Below are positions 54,601 to 63,970 of a stretch of DNA of 64,000 nt, one piece after another. A program made the translations under genes and the position numbers. The notes under the pieces are model-generated. The model searched no databases and was not told the DNA's origin. It saw only the letters and a list, made by a program, of their open reading frames with translations. Numbering within the stretch: the first letter of the stretch is position 1; every line of letters begins with the position of its first letter. Source of the stretch: Marinomonas phaeophyticola (GTDB lineage: Bacteria; Pseudomonadota; Gammaproteobacteria; Pseudomonadales; Marinomonadaceae); contig NZ_JAPUBN010000011.1 of NCBI RefSeq assembly GCF_026966905.1, positions 124,001 through 188,000 of the forward strand. The letters run 5' to 3'.

Positions 54601-54632
54601 AAAAGGCCGAGGTTTGACGTCGGCCTTTTTTA
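54601..54632. terminator. Bidirectional terminator between the GT4 and TolC-like genes
   Basis: AAGGCCGA / TCGGCCTT with A5 before and T6 after; serves the + strand GT4 gene and the convergent secretion operon. Confidence 0.85.
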
Positions 54633-54650
54633 TTGTTCATCTGGTATTTG

Positions 54651-56045
54651 TTAGCGAGTTGCTAACTCAAACAAACTATCGTATTTCTCTAGTCTAGAGT
54701 GATCTAATTGACCAGTTTCTAAGCGAAGGTTTAAGTCTGCTAATAGATAATCATTAAGCGTTTTAGCAAATTGAATTTGAATATCCACTAGTTGAGTTCT
54801 TGCTTCAAGCACTTCTATTTGATCGCCAAGATTTAATGTCTGCTGACGCTCTGCGGCTTCTAAAAGGGCTCTGCTAGATTCCTCTGATGCAATTAAAGCA
54901 TTTAGTCTATCTTTAAAAGAGATTAAACGGTTATACGAAAGTTGTACTAACTGAGTTTTTTCTGATAGTAGATATTCTAAATCAACTTGTACTGCTAATA
55001 GTTCTGCTGCAGCTTTTCGTATGTTCGCTTGTATACGGCCGCCTGAGTATATTGGCATGCTGAATTCGAGTGCAGCGACCAGATCTTCTCTTGTTCTTAA
55101 ATCATCATCAGATGCTTTATCTAAATAACTTAAATTGAATGATAATGTTGGTAAATGCTGGGCTTCTCGAGCTGAAACTCCATATTCTTGCTTTCTGATG
55201 CTACTTTTTGCTTGCTTAATATTTGCGTTGTTGTGAATTGTAGTAATCCATTCATCTTCATCGCCAACAAGTAAATCTGGGTTTAATTTATGGCCATTTT
55301 GAATCCAAGATTCTGGTATTTGAATATCAAGACCTGTCATATTTTGTAGAAGTGTTTTGGCATCTTTAAGTTGGCTTTGTGAATTGAGTAAGTCACTGCG
55401 AGCCAAATCACGACTTGATGTTGCTCTTAATACGTTGAGTTTATTACCAACACCTAACTCTTGGGTCCGTGTTTCTTGTGTAAGCTTGAGCTCTAATGCT
55501 TCAAGCTTTTCTTGATTTAAAAATACACTTTGAGACGCAAATAGTACGCTAAGATATTGTTCAGCAACTCTGTAGACTAATTCTTGTTCCGCTCTTTCAT
55601 AGCGAAATCTAGCTTCTTCTACATAAGCTAAATCGCGTTTATAACCTTGGTACGACGAATAATCGAACAGAGGCTGTCTTAGACTTAGTCTCCAATAATA
55701 GTCAACTAACTCACCTCCTGATCTAGGTAAATCTGGATCATATGAGCTCGAATTTTCATCAGTATAAATATTATCCGAATCTTCATATTGATAGCCCGCC
55801 GTTAAACGAATATCTGGTAATAAGTTAGCAAAACTAATATCACCTTCTTGTTGCGTTGCTTGATACTGATAGAAAGCCTTTCTAAGGCTTGGGTCATTAT
55901 TTGTAGCTGCTTCTAATGCTTCTTCAAAGCCATTAGGTATAGAAGAAGCATTTGTTGTACTTGCTGCAGCAAATAGCATTAAAATGGTAAGCTGTCGTGT
56001 TTGAGCAGAATTAAAGTAAGCTCTTACTCGATTAAAAATTAACAT
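54651..56045 (-). CDS. TolC-family outer-membrane channel of the type I secretion system
   Basis: 464 residues. Signal peptide to about residue 34, then two TolC repeats (FEEALEAATNNDPSLRKAFYQYQA, YLSVLFASQSVFLNQEKLEALELKLTQETRTQELG, VALEFSMPIYSGGRI, QTLNLGDQIEVLEARTQLVDIQIQFAKTLNDYL). Forms the outer-membrane tunnel with the adaptor and ABC pump. Start ATG 56045 directly abuts the HlyD stop (TAA at 56046-56048). Confidence 0.93.
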   Translation of the reverse strand: MLIFNRVRAYFNSAQTRQLTILMLFAAASTTNASSIPNGFEEALEAATNNDPSLRKAFYQYQATQQEGDISFANLLPDIRLTAGYQYEDSDNIYTDENSSSYDPDLPRSGGELVDYYWRLSLRQPLFDYSSYQGYKRDLAYVEEARFRYERAEQELVYRVAEQYLSVLFASQSVFLNQEKLEALELKLTQETRTQELGVGNKLNVLRATSSRDLARSDLLNSQSQLKDAKTLLQNMTGLDIQIPESWIQNGHKLNPDLLVGDEDEWITTIHNNANIKQAKSSIRKQEYGVSAREAQHLPTLSFNLSYLDKASDDDLRTREDLVAALEFSMPIYSGGRIQANIRKAAAELLAVQVDLEYLLSEKTQLVQLSYNRLISFKDRLNALIASEESSRALLEAAERQQTLNLGDQIEVLEARTQLVDIQIQFAKTLNDYLLADLNLRLETGQLDHSRLEKYDSLFELATR

Positions 56046-57554
56046 TTACTTCTCCTTTAGACTACGAGCAAAGCTGTCAGTAATGGGTTTAAGTAAATAA
56101 CTAAACATGGTTCTTTCTCCGCGACGAATCATTACTTCTGCAGGCATCCCAGGTTTAAGGCCCATTCCTTCAGCAAGGCTTTCTGCCATATCTTTAGCTC
56201 CTTTTTTGGTCACTTTGATGCGAGCAAGGTAGTAGGGCATTTGATCTCGCTCATTTAGAAGTCTATCAGCAGAGACATTGATTACCTCTCCCTCAATAAC
56301 TTTAGTAATTCGAGCATCAAAAGCAGAGAAACGAATATCTGCCATTTGTCCAATATACACTTCGTTAATGTCTTGAGGCATCAATTTAGCTTCTACGACA
56401 AACGAATCAGTTAAAGGGACTAAATCAAGTAATGTTTGACCAGGAGGTGCTACACTGCCGATTGTATGGATTTGAAGATCTACTATAATGCCATTCTCTG
56501 GTGCTGTTATTGTTGTGCGTCTTACTCGGTCCGAGGCAATGGCTAGGCGCTCTTGATTATCATAATAGCTGTTCTGTGTGACTTTTATGCGTTCCCCTAC
56601 GTCTTTTAAATACTCTTGAGTACGGGTTGCAATTTTAAGCTCTGTCTCAGTTATCTGTAAATTAAGCTGTGCAATATTGGATCTCAAACGACCAATTTCA
56701 TTCTTAGCGGAAAGAATGGTGCGTTTTAGCTCTCTAGAGCGCTGACCATCACCTAACCCTTCTTCAAAAAGAGTACTAAAGGCGATCTCTTCTTCTTCTA
56801 ATAATGTTACTTGTTGTTCTTGAATATCGATTTGTTCATTTAGTCCTTTAATTTGCTCTTGTGTTTGAGTTACTTGTGTTTGGAAGGCTTGCTTTTCTTG
56901 ATTGAATGAACTGAGTCTTGCTTTAAGCAGTTGTTGCTGTTGTATCAATGCGTTTGCAATGTCTTTATCTTTTTCTGAGTGGCTTAATAGTTCTTCAGAA
57001 AAAACCAAGTTAGTGTCAAAATTTTGTTCAGCATATAAACGTTCTAATTCTGCTTTGGCAGTAAACAAACGTTTTTGACTGCTGTTATACTGAGCTTCAA
57101 TTTGAGTGGTTTCTAGTTGTATAAGCGGCTGTCCAGCCGTGACTTTATCACCGTTATGAACAAAAATATCTTCAACAATACCACCTTCAAAGTGCTGAAT
57201 AGACTTGCGATAGCTGTCTACAACAACTTCACCTTGAGAAACGAGTGCACTGCTTAAAGGCGCAAAACCTGCCCATACCGAAAACAAACCAAGTGTTAAC
57301 ACCAAAAAGATGATCCCAAACTTGACGTATTTTTTATCGTCTGTTGGTACTGTTGATTTAGATTGTGATGCTTGGGGTGCGCTTTGATTAAACGGTACAA
57401 TGGTTTGTGCTGCAGCAACGCGCTCATCCTCAGAACGGGTATCCTCATCATCGTTGTTCTTGTTTGACGATTCGTTAGGCATTTCAGAAATAACGGCGTC
57501 TTCTACTTCTTGACCTTCGTAGCGGTCTTTTCCTGTATCTGTTGGCTTAGTCAT
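56046..57554 (-). CDS. HlyD-family membrane-fusion protein
   Basis: 502 residues. Polar acidic N-terminus (~75 residues, unusually long), one membrane span (~80-100), barrel-sandwich with SQGEVVVDSYRKSIQHFEGGIVEDIFVHNGDKVTAGQPLIQLE, a long coiled coil (~130-330) and the C-terminal PGMPAEVMIRRGERTMFSYLL. PrtE/LapC type. Bridges the ABC pump and the TolC-like channel. The upstream gap contains a strong hairpin. Confidence 0.93.
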   Translation of the reverse strand: MTKPTDTGKDRYEGQEVEDAVISEMPNESSNKNNDDEDTRSEDERVAAAQTIVPFNQSAPQASQSKSTVPTDDKKYVKFGIIFLVLTLGLFSVWAGFAPLSSALVSQGEVVVDSYRKSIQHFEGGIVEDIFVHNGDKVTAGQPLIQLETTQIEAQYNSSQKRLFTAKAELERLYAEQNFDTNLVFSEELLSHSEKDKDIANALIQQQQLLKARLSSFNQEKQAFQTQVTQTQEQIKGLNEQIDIQEQQVTLLEEEEIAFSTLFEEGLGDGQRSRELKRTILSAKNEIGRLRSNIAQLNLQITETELKIATRTQEYLKDVGERIKVTQNSYYDNQERLAIASDRVRRTTITAPENGIIVDLQIHTIGSVAPPGQTLLDLVPLTDSFVVEAKLMPQDINEVYIGQMADIRFSAFDARITKVIEGEVINVSADRLLNERDQMPYYLARIKVTKKGAKDMAESLAEGMGLKPGMPAEVMIRRGERTMFSYLLKPITDSFARSLKEK

Positions 57555-57571
57555 TGTCTTTCTCTTTATTC

Positions 57572-57599
57572 TTCCCCTAATGCGCTTGCATTAGGGGAA
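57572..57599 (-). promoter_or_regulatory. Intercistronic hairpin between T1SS ABC and HlyD genes
   Basis: TTCCCCTAATGC / GCATTAGGGGAA, perfect 12-bp stem, 4-nt loop, no T-run. Probably an mRNA stability or processing element that sets pump:adaptor ratio. Confidence 0.6.
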
Positions 57600-57628
57600 A
57601 GTAATTTATGGGTTGGCTCTAAATAGCG

Positions 57629-59344
57629 TTAAGCTGGGGCTTGAGATAATTTTTCTTGCTCAGCCTTCTGTACGGCTAACTTTTTCATTACCTCGTCTCT
57701 AGGCCCAAAAAATTGAACTTGCCCTTCACGCATAACAAGCAATTTATCAATACTGCGAAGAATGGAAGTGCGATGACTGATTACAAACGTAGTTGTCTTT
57801 TGTGCTTTTAATATTTGTAGCGTTTGAGCGAGTGCTTGCTCACCTTGCTCATCCAGATTGGAGTTTGGCTCATCTAAGATCACTACCTTTGGCGTGCCGT
57901 ATAATGCTCTTGCTAGACCGATACGCTGTCTTTGTCCGCCAGAAAGCGCACCAGAGTCAGTACCTATAATTGTGTCATAAGCATTGGGTAGTCTTAATAT
58001 AAGCTCATGAACACCTGCTTTTTTAGCGGCTAAGACAACTTTGTCTGCATCTACTTCACTAAAGCGAGCGATGTTTTCACTAACTGTACCATTAAAAAGC
58101 TCAATATCTTGGGGTAGATAACCAATATGTGGACCTAATTCATCACGGTTGTAATGTTGTATTTCGGCGCCATCAATCCTAACGGCACCATTTGATGCTG
58201 GCCAAATACCAAGTAATGCACGTGCAAGTGTTGATTTGCCTGCGGCACTTGGTCCAACAATACCAACAAGCTCTCCAACTTGAACTTCAAGATTGACGCC
58301 TCTAAGAGCAGGCGTCTTTGATGCAGGCGGTATGACTAAAAGATTTTCTACATCAACTCGACCTGTTGGCGTTGGTAATTGCATATTACGTTCATTTGCA
58401 GGAATCGCTTTTAATACTTCTGACAATCGACCGTACGATGCGCGAGCATTATTAAATCCTGTCCAGCTGTTTATGATAAGGTCGACAGGTGCAAGTGCGC
58501 GTCCCATTAAGATAGAGCCTGCGATCATCATACCTGGCGACATTTCATTGATGACAACGAAATAAGCACCTAGGCCTAAGATAAGAGACTGAAAAATCAT
58601 TCTTAAGACTTTACTTAAGTTAGAGAAAATACCCGCTTTATCGCTCGCATTGGTTTGTTTCTCTAGGAAGGTTTGATGTTGTTGGTACCAACGCCCCATA
58701 ATATTTGGCAGCATCCCCATCGCATGCAACACTTCCGCATTTCTTAAGTTTCCAGTAGCGAGGCTTTGTGCTTTAACGTTTTCGCCATTGGCTTCAGTGA
58801 GTAGTTTTTTTGTTGTTTTCTCATTAAAAACAGCAACAATAATTAGGACGATCGCTGCGCCTAGTGAAAACCAACCAAATGCAGGGTGGAATATAAACAG
58901 TAAACCAATGTAGATGGGCATCCAAGGCGCATCAAAGAAGGCGAATAAACCATTGCCCGTCATAAATTGACGTAAGCTGGTTAAGTCACTTAATGGCTGA
59001 GATGTACGTTGATTAGGGGAGCGTACACCTAATTCGAACATAGCAGAGTAGACTCGTTGACTTAAGTACTGATCCATCTGGTTACTTAGTCTTACCAGTA
59101 TACGTGAGCGAACCCACTCCAATGTGCCCATCACACTGAACATCAACACCATAATCATAGTTAGAAAGAACAGGGTTTCCAAACTGCGTGAAGCAACCAC
59201 GCGGTCATATACTTGAAGCATATATAGTGGAGACGTTAGCATTAATAAGTTAATAAATAAGCTAAAAAATCCAGCAGCGATAAACCCTCGTTTGCTGGCT
59301 TTGAGGGCGCCGGTGAGGTCGTCTTTTACAGTGGTGTTGCTCAT
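57629..59344 (-). CDS. Type I secretion ABC transporter (PrtD-like)
   Basis: 571 residues. N-terminal membrane domain with five or six spans (LFINLLMLTSPLYMLQVYDRV is typical) and no C39 peptidase domain, then an ATPase with Walker A GPSAAGKST (~364-372), signature LSGGQRQRIGLARAL and Walker B KVVILDEPNSNLD. Inner-membrane motor for C-terminally signalled RTX substrates. ATG start preceded by repeats described at 59375-59505. The likely client is the RTX protein at 44873-49466. Confidence 0.94.
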   Translation of the reverse strand: MSNTTVKDDLTGALKASKRGFIAAGFFSLFINLLMLTSPLYMLQVYDRVVASRSLETLFFLTMIMVLMFSVMGTLEWVRSRILVRLSNQMDQYLSQRVYSAMFELGVRSPNQRTSQPLSDLTSLRQFMTGNGLFAFFDAPWMPIYIGLLFIFHPAFGWFSLGAAIVLIIVAVFNEKTTKKLLTEANGENVKAQSLATGNLRNAEVLHAMGMLPNIMGRWYQQHQTFLEKQTNASDKAGIFSNLSKVLRMIFQSLILGLGAYFVVINEMSPGMMIAGSILMGRALAPVDLIINSWTGFNNARASYGRLSEVLKAIPANERNMQLPTPTGRVDVENLLVIPPASKTPALRGVNLEVQVGELVGIVGPSAAGKSTLARALLGIWPASNGAVRIDGAEIQHYNRDELGPHIGYLPQDIELFNGTVSENIARFSEVDADKVVLAAKKAGVHELILRLPNAYDTIIGTDSGALSGGQRQRIGLARALYGTPKVVILDEPNSNLDEQGEQALAQTLQILKAQKTTTFVISHRTSILRSIDKLLVMREGQVQFFGPRDEVMKKLAVQKAEQEKLSQAPA

Positions 59345-59374
59345 GGTTATCTCAGTTTAAATTGTTGGTATAAC

Positions 59375-59505
59375 CATTTTTCATTAAACACGCTTAGGAT
59401 GAGTATGCAATGAAAAATGGAATGTACTCGAAATGGTGTTTCTTGTTTTTAATCAAACAAACCAAACATTGGCGTTTTAATATGGGTTGTAAGATTAAAA
59501 ACAAG
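59375..59505. promoter_or_regulatory. Two inverted repeats between sapC-like and T1SS ABC genes
   Basis: CCATTTTTCATT (59375-59386) / AATGAAAAATGG (59409-59420) and CTTGTTTTTAATC (59442-59454) / GATTAAAAACAAG (59493-59505), all exact. They lie in the 182-bp gap; may fold the leader of the secretion transcript or serve as operators. Confidence 0.5.
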
Positions 59506-59526
59506 GATTGATTGTGAAATTATCTA

Positions 59527-60345
59527 TTAAAAGCTGAAGAATTCATCCTTCTCTCCAAAAATTTCATCTAAGTCTGGCTCTTTCTCTATGCTATTTTGGT
59601 GTTGTTGCAGATCTTTGTGGACCTTTTGGAGTGTTGATAGACCTTTGCATCTTGGCTCAGAAAAAACTTGAGCATAAGCTATTTCTAATGCCCCAGTTTT
59701 ATTTAGCTTAGCGGCCATCTCCGGTGTTAGATTCGCTAAAGCTTTTATGTCTATATGATATAAACCATTGAGTGCTTTTTCTACTGTGGCACCATCCTCT
59801 TCTTCTTCGGAATAAGTTATAGACCAGGGAGTAATTAAATTAGCTTGTTGTAATGCAGACATTAAGCTTAATGTGCTTTTTCGTCCATTTAGTGCTTTTT
59901 CTAAAAACTTAACGAAATTCATCATATGATCAGATAAATTTGTTTCATCTTTAAAAAAGGCTAGATCGTCTTGCGCAAGTTCAAATTTAACCGCACTTTC
60001 TTCAACGCAAAGCTGTAACTGAGTCGAATCTTTATCTGCCTCTAGTGAAAAGGGATAAGCTCTATAAAATGCAGGTTTATATCCTCCTAACCAACGGCCA
60101 TCTGGAAGCACAAAAAGGTTCTCGTTTGGCTTTAAAGATTGTAAGCCGACTAACTCAAATGATTCTGTATTATCGTGTGCATTTGAACGTTTTTGAAAGG
60201 CAATGCTCATGTGCTGTATTACATGAGATAACTCTTCCCTTAATAGCGGCACCGTTGTCATCATGGCCGCGTATTTCATATTAATGCTGGGAGTATAGCC
60301 AGCTTTGTTATGTACTGATCGCTGTAGAGGTACGTAGCGAGTCAT
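59527..60345 (-). CDS. SapC-family protein
   Basis: 272 residues, no signal peptide. YVPLQRSVH, SFELVGLQSLKPNENLFVLPDGRWLGGYKPAFYRAYPFSL are the SapC family signature (first seen beside S-layer secretion genes of Campylobacter and Caulobacter). The C-terminal ~40 residues are acidic. Lies upstream of the T1SS operon, so likely a cytoplasmic secretion-associated or hydroxylase-like accessory protein; its reaction is unknown. Confidence 0.85.
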   Translation of the reverse strand: MTRYVPLQRSVHNKAGYTPSINMKYAAMMTTVPLLREELSHVIQHMSIAFQKRSNAHDNTESFELVGLQSLKPNENLFVLPDGRWLGGYKPAFYRAYPFSLEADKDSTQLQLCVEESAVKFELAQDDLAFFKDETNLSDHMMNFVKFLEKALNGRKSTLSLMSALQQANLITPWSITYSEEEEDGATVEKALNGLYHIDIKALANLTPEMAAKLNKTGALEIAYAQVFSEPRCKGLSTLQKVHKDLQQHQNSIEKEPDLDEIFGEKDEFFSF

Positions 60346-60636
60346 AAGTTATCTCCAATACAACTTAAAAAATATGGCGCGTAGTGTAACATGCAAGGAC
60401 GTATTTTATGTGATCAGAAACACTTAATCTTATGTTTTAATCGTGTAAATTATCTCTCTATATTCGGTTTTTTAGTTACTACTCCATTGCCATCTTTTGC
60501 GATTTTCTTTCCTGTTAATGGCGCTTTACGTGGATTTGTTATGGGGGAAAGCGTTGATCGTAAAGTAGAAATTTATCTATTAATCTCTATTCAGTTGTAG
60601 TGGATTAGTGTATTTTGGGCGGTTACTTATCATGTT

Positions 60637-62052
60637 TTGTCTTCGAGAATATATACAGTGAAATCAGGTCGTGGTTTAAAAGAGCACAGTGCATCCATAG
60701 GTATCACTCTCCGCATATTGGATGCTGTAGGGATTATTACAGCCGGTTTTTGTTCTTTCTATTGGTTTTTTGATCACAACTACTTTGGTGGTTACTTTTA
60801 TAATAGCGTGCTCGTTGGTGTGTTAATGGGGCAGGTTGCTTATAGCTCGTTAGGGGCTTATCAAGGCTGGAGGGGAACCAACTCTACAACTGAGGCCAGT
60901 TTGGTTTTCTGGTCTCATGTCGTTACCTTCTTATTAATTATTTTATCCGCTTATGTTACCCAATATGGTGATTCTCTTCCGAGGATGTGGGTGTTTTCTT
61001 GGTTTGTTTGGTCGCTTATGTTTATTGCCATAATGAGAATATCTGTGCGGAGAACGCTTGGTTATTGGCGAGCTAAAGGCCGTAATATTCGTCGCATTTT
61101 ATTAGTGGGAAATGGTGATCTTGGTTTAAGAGTTATTGATAAACTTCAACAAAATCCAAATCTTGGGCTATCAGTTGTGGGTTTTATTGATGATGAACCA
61201 ACGTCTTCTGTGCAAAACCCAGAATACCCCATATTAGGCTCTATTGACGATGTGGAAAAAATTGTCCATGAGCGAGGGGTTGACCAAGTCTGGATTACCT
61301 TACCTTTAGGGGAAGTTCAGAAAATGGAAAAAACCCAAACCTTATTGGCCACGACAACGGTGACGATACGTATTGTACCGGATATATTTGGCTTTCAATT
61401 ATTGAACCACTCTATAACAGAAGTAGCGGGGTTGCCGTTAATTAATCTTTCTACCTCTCCCATGCTAGAGGGGAAAAATAGAGTACTTAAGTGGCTTGAG
61501 GATAAAGTTCTAGCTTCTGTGATCTTACTTTTTATTAGCCCTTTAATGTTGATGTTAGCTATTGGAGTGAAGCTTTCTTCAAAGGGGCCGGTATTTTATC
61601 GACAAGAGCGTGTTAGCTGGAATAGCCGATCATTTAATATGTTGAAATTTCGATCGATGGAAGTAGACAGTGAGCTGGATGGTGTTACCTGGGGGGGCGC
61701 AGAAAGTATGAAAGTGACTCGATTTGGGCGCTTTATTCGTCGTACGAGTTTAGATGAGCTCCCTCAGTTTATTAATGTGCTTAAAGGCGACATGTCCATT
61801 GTTGGACCAAGGCCAGAAAGAACGGTGTTTGTAGAGCAGTTTAAATATGAAATCCCTCTGTATATGAAAAAACATATGGTAAAAGCGGGGATTACTGGCT
61901 GGGCTCAAATTAACGGTTGGCGTGGTGATTCTGATTTACAGCAACGTATTGATTGTGATTTGTATTACATCGAAAACTGGTCGATCTGGTTGGATTTAAA
62001 AATAATAGTGTTTACCTTATTAAGTGGCTTCTCTCATAAAAATGCAAAATAA
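60637..62052 (+). CDS. Undecaprenyl-phosphate sugar phosphotransferase (WcaJ-like)
   Basis: 471 residues. Four to five N-terminal spans, a CoA-binding-like Rossmann part (RRILLVGNGDLGLRVIDKL), one more span, then the catalytic bacterial sugar transferase domain (ISSKGPVFYRQERVSWNSRSFNMLKFRSM, RRTSLDELPQFINVLKGDMSIVGPRPER, AGITGWAQINGWRG). Starts capsule or exopolysaccharide repeat synthesis on the lipid carrier. Start codon uncertain: TTG 60637 or GTG 60658. Followed directly by a ligase-like gene. Confidence 0.92.
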   Translation: MSSRIYTVKSGRGLKEHSASIGITLRILDAVGIITAGFCSFYWFFDHNYFGGYFYNSVLVGVLMGQVAYSSLGAYQGWRGTNSTTEASLVFWSHVVTFLLIILSAYVTQYGDSLPRMWVFSWFVWSLMFIAIMRISVRRTLGYWRAKGRNIRRILLVGNGDLGLRVIDKLQQNPNLGLSVVGFIDDEPTSSVQNPEYPILGSIDDVEKIVHERGVDQVWITLPLGEVQKMEKTQTLLATTTVTIRIVPDIFGFQLLNHSITEVAGLPLINLSTSPMLEGKNRVLKWLEDKVLASVILLFISPLMLMLAIGVKLSSKGPVFYRQERVSWNSRSFNMLKFRSMEVDSELDGVTWGGAESMKVTRFGRFIRRTSLDELPQFINVLKGDMSIVGPRPERTVFVEQFKYEIPLYMKKHMVKAGITGWAQINGWRGDSDLQQRIDCDLYYIENWSIWLDLKIIVFTLLSGFSHKNAK

Positions 62053-62071
62053 TAGGCTGGAAAGACATCCT

Positions 62072-63302
62072 ATGAATACCAGCTTTACTTCTATTGTCTT
62101 CCTTTCTTGGTTGATGGCGGCCGCTTCTTTAGGTTTAAGTTTATTGCTTAATGAAGGTATCTCTATAGCGCCATTATTTTTGTTGTGCACGTTTTTCTGT
62201 CTTGCGATGAGAAAAAAAGTGGTCGTTTGATCGCTTAGATCTAGTATTAGCCATGGCTTTTGCTGCCTACTTTTTGAGTATGATTCTCTTTGTCTATTTA
62301 GACGGTTGGCATACCAGAGAGCTCGATCGCCCAATGAGATTCTTATTAGCCTTGCCCGTTTTGCTTGTCTTATTAAAACTGCCATACCAAAAAAACTTTC
62401 TTTGGTATGGGGTTATCTTTGGTGCACTGGGGGCGTTTTGCTTTGCGGTATTTGATCGATGGGTTCTAGGTCAAGATCGTGCCAATGGTTTTGAGCACCC
62501 TATTATGTTTGGTAATACCTCTCTTTTATTAGGTGGTCTGTCTTTTTGTGCTTTCTTATACTTTAAATCGGAGAAAAACACGCCCGTTTTAACCGTGCTC
62601 GCATTTATGGCGGCTTTATGCGGCGTATTTGCTTCATTATTATCGGGAACTCGAGGGGGATGGATTTCTCTTCCTATTATTTGTGTGTTTATTCTTTGGC
62701 AAAGTCGGGACTTGTTAGATAAAAAAATACGCATTTGGGGCGCGTGTTTACTCATAGCGTTAGGTGTCAGTATTGTTTCTGTTCCTCAATTTGGTGTAGC
62801 GAAGCGATTGCATGAGGTGGTCACCGACATTGAACGTTATCAGACTGGGGATTTTGTTTATAATTCTGTGGGACAGCGTTTTGAAATGTGGAAAGGCGCA
62901 GTGTATATGTTCAAAATGGCCCCAGTATTGGGGGTCGGGGAATACCATAGTGTGGCCATTAAGCAAAAGTTAGCTGATCAAGGGCTTATCAGTGAGTCTA
63001 TTTTACGTTTTTCCCATGCTCATAATGAATACCTGACCTCTTTAAGCTTAAGAGGAATAGTAGGTCTCTTGTTTCTTCTGCTTGTGTATCTTGTGCCTTT
63101 GAAGTTATTTCTGAATAAAGTGCGATCCCATCAACACAATTGGAATGTGAAAGCCTATGCATTAGCTGGTGCATTGATTCCAATGAGTTATATGGACTTT
63201 GCATTAACCCAATCTATGTTTAGCCACAATATTGGCGTTATGTTTTACGCTTTTTCAATCGTCTTTTTTTGGGCCGCAACCCGCTGGGTAGAACGAGATT
63301 AA
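62072..63302 (+). pseudogene. O-antigen ligase-family membrane protein, one frameshift
   Basis: Corrected length 409 residues from ATG 62072 (GGAAAG seven bases upstream; ATG 62042 also possible). About ten spans. FARTRGGWISL-type motif SGTRGGWISLP and HAHNEYLTSLSLRGIVGL are the Wzy_C/WaaL signature with the conserved Arg and His. The frame breaks at A7 62212-62218; removing one A gives RKKWSFDRLDLVLAM and a single frame. Joins O-antigen or capsule chains to an acceptor, or polymerises them. Overlaps or abuts the WcaJ-like gene. Artefact, decay or phase variation not resolved. Confidence 0.85.
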
Positions 63303-63325
63303 GCGATGAATAATGAACTCCTAAC

Positions 63326-63970
63326 TTAAAGAATAGCCGTATTTTTTAAGCTTTCTTTCGCTGTATTAAGGTGTTTTTCTAAGGCTAATGTAGCGCCTCG
63401 ATAATCTTTCATAAGCATTTTACTAATGATGTCTATGTGTTCATGCACGGCCACCGTATTCCTGTCTTTTTCTGAGTTTCTATCCCATTGATAATGGTAA
63501 TGAAAAACAAAGCTAATAATGTCGTAAAACTGACTTACGAATTGATTAGGCTGAGCTGATTGCATAAGTGTATGAAATTTTTGATCTAACTTTGGAAATT
63601 CATGGAATCGTTCTTCCATATGAGGTTCAATCTCTTGATGTTCAAGGAGAAGTGCTTCTAATTGTTGCCAATGGGGTTTTGTTTCTTCTAGCTGCATAAA
63701 GCTAGACAATGAATACATTTCAAATAAATGCCTCACCTCATAGAGTTCATCAACAAATTGCTCGTCAAAATTTTTCATTTGCCATTGGGAGCGAGGGCTT
63801 TTTTCAATGAGTCCAAAACGCGAGAATCGAATCAAAAATTCCCTTACTGTTACCGTATTGCAATTGGACTGTCTTGCTAACTCCAATTCAGAGAAACGGT
63901 CGCCGGGTTTGATTTTTCCGTTCAAAATAAGGTTTAAAAAGTGTTCTTCTACCTGTTTGTCCTTCGACAT
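63326..63970 (-). CDS. GntR-family regulator, FadR/FCD subfamily
   Basis: 214 residues. Winged helix with IKPGDRFSELELARQSNCNTVTVREFLIRFSRFGLI, then an all-helical FCD-like domain with metal/ligand residues in FPKLDQKFHTLMQ and HEHIDIISKM. Regulators of this group control sugar-acid and carboxylate genes through TTGGT/ACCAA-type sites, which appear at 506 and 10491; no direct evidence ties them together. Ends 24 bp after the ligase-like gene (convergent); upstream DNA lies mostly outside the window. Confidence 0.88.
   Translation of the reverse strand: MSKDKQVEEHFLNLILNGKIKPGDRFSELELARQSNCNTVTVREFLIRFSRFGLIEKSPRSQWQMKNFDEQFVDELYEVRHLFEMYSLSSFMQLEETKPHWQQLEALLLEHQEIEPHMEERFHEFPKLDQKFHTLMQSAQPNQFVSQFYDIISFVFHYHYQWDRNSEKDRNTVAVHEHIDIISKMLMKDYRGATLALEKHLNTAKESLKNTAIL

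Noticed and set aside
60391..60600. 69-codon + strand frame before the WcaJ-like gene
   Set aside because: No ribosome-binding site, no recognisable family; more likely 5' untranslated DNA.
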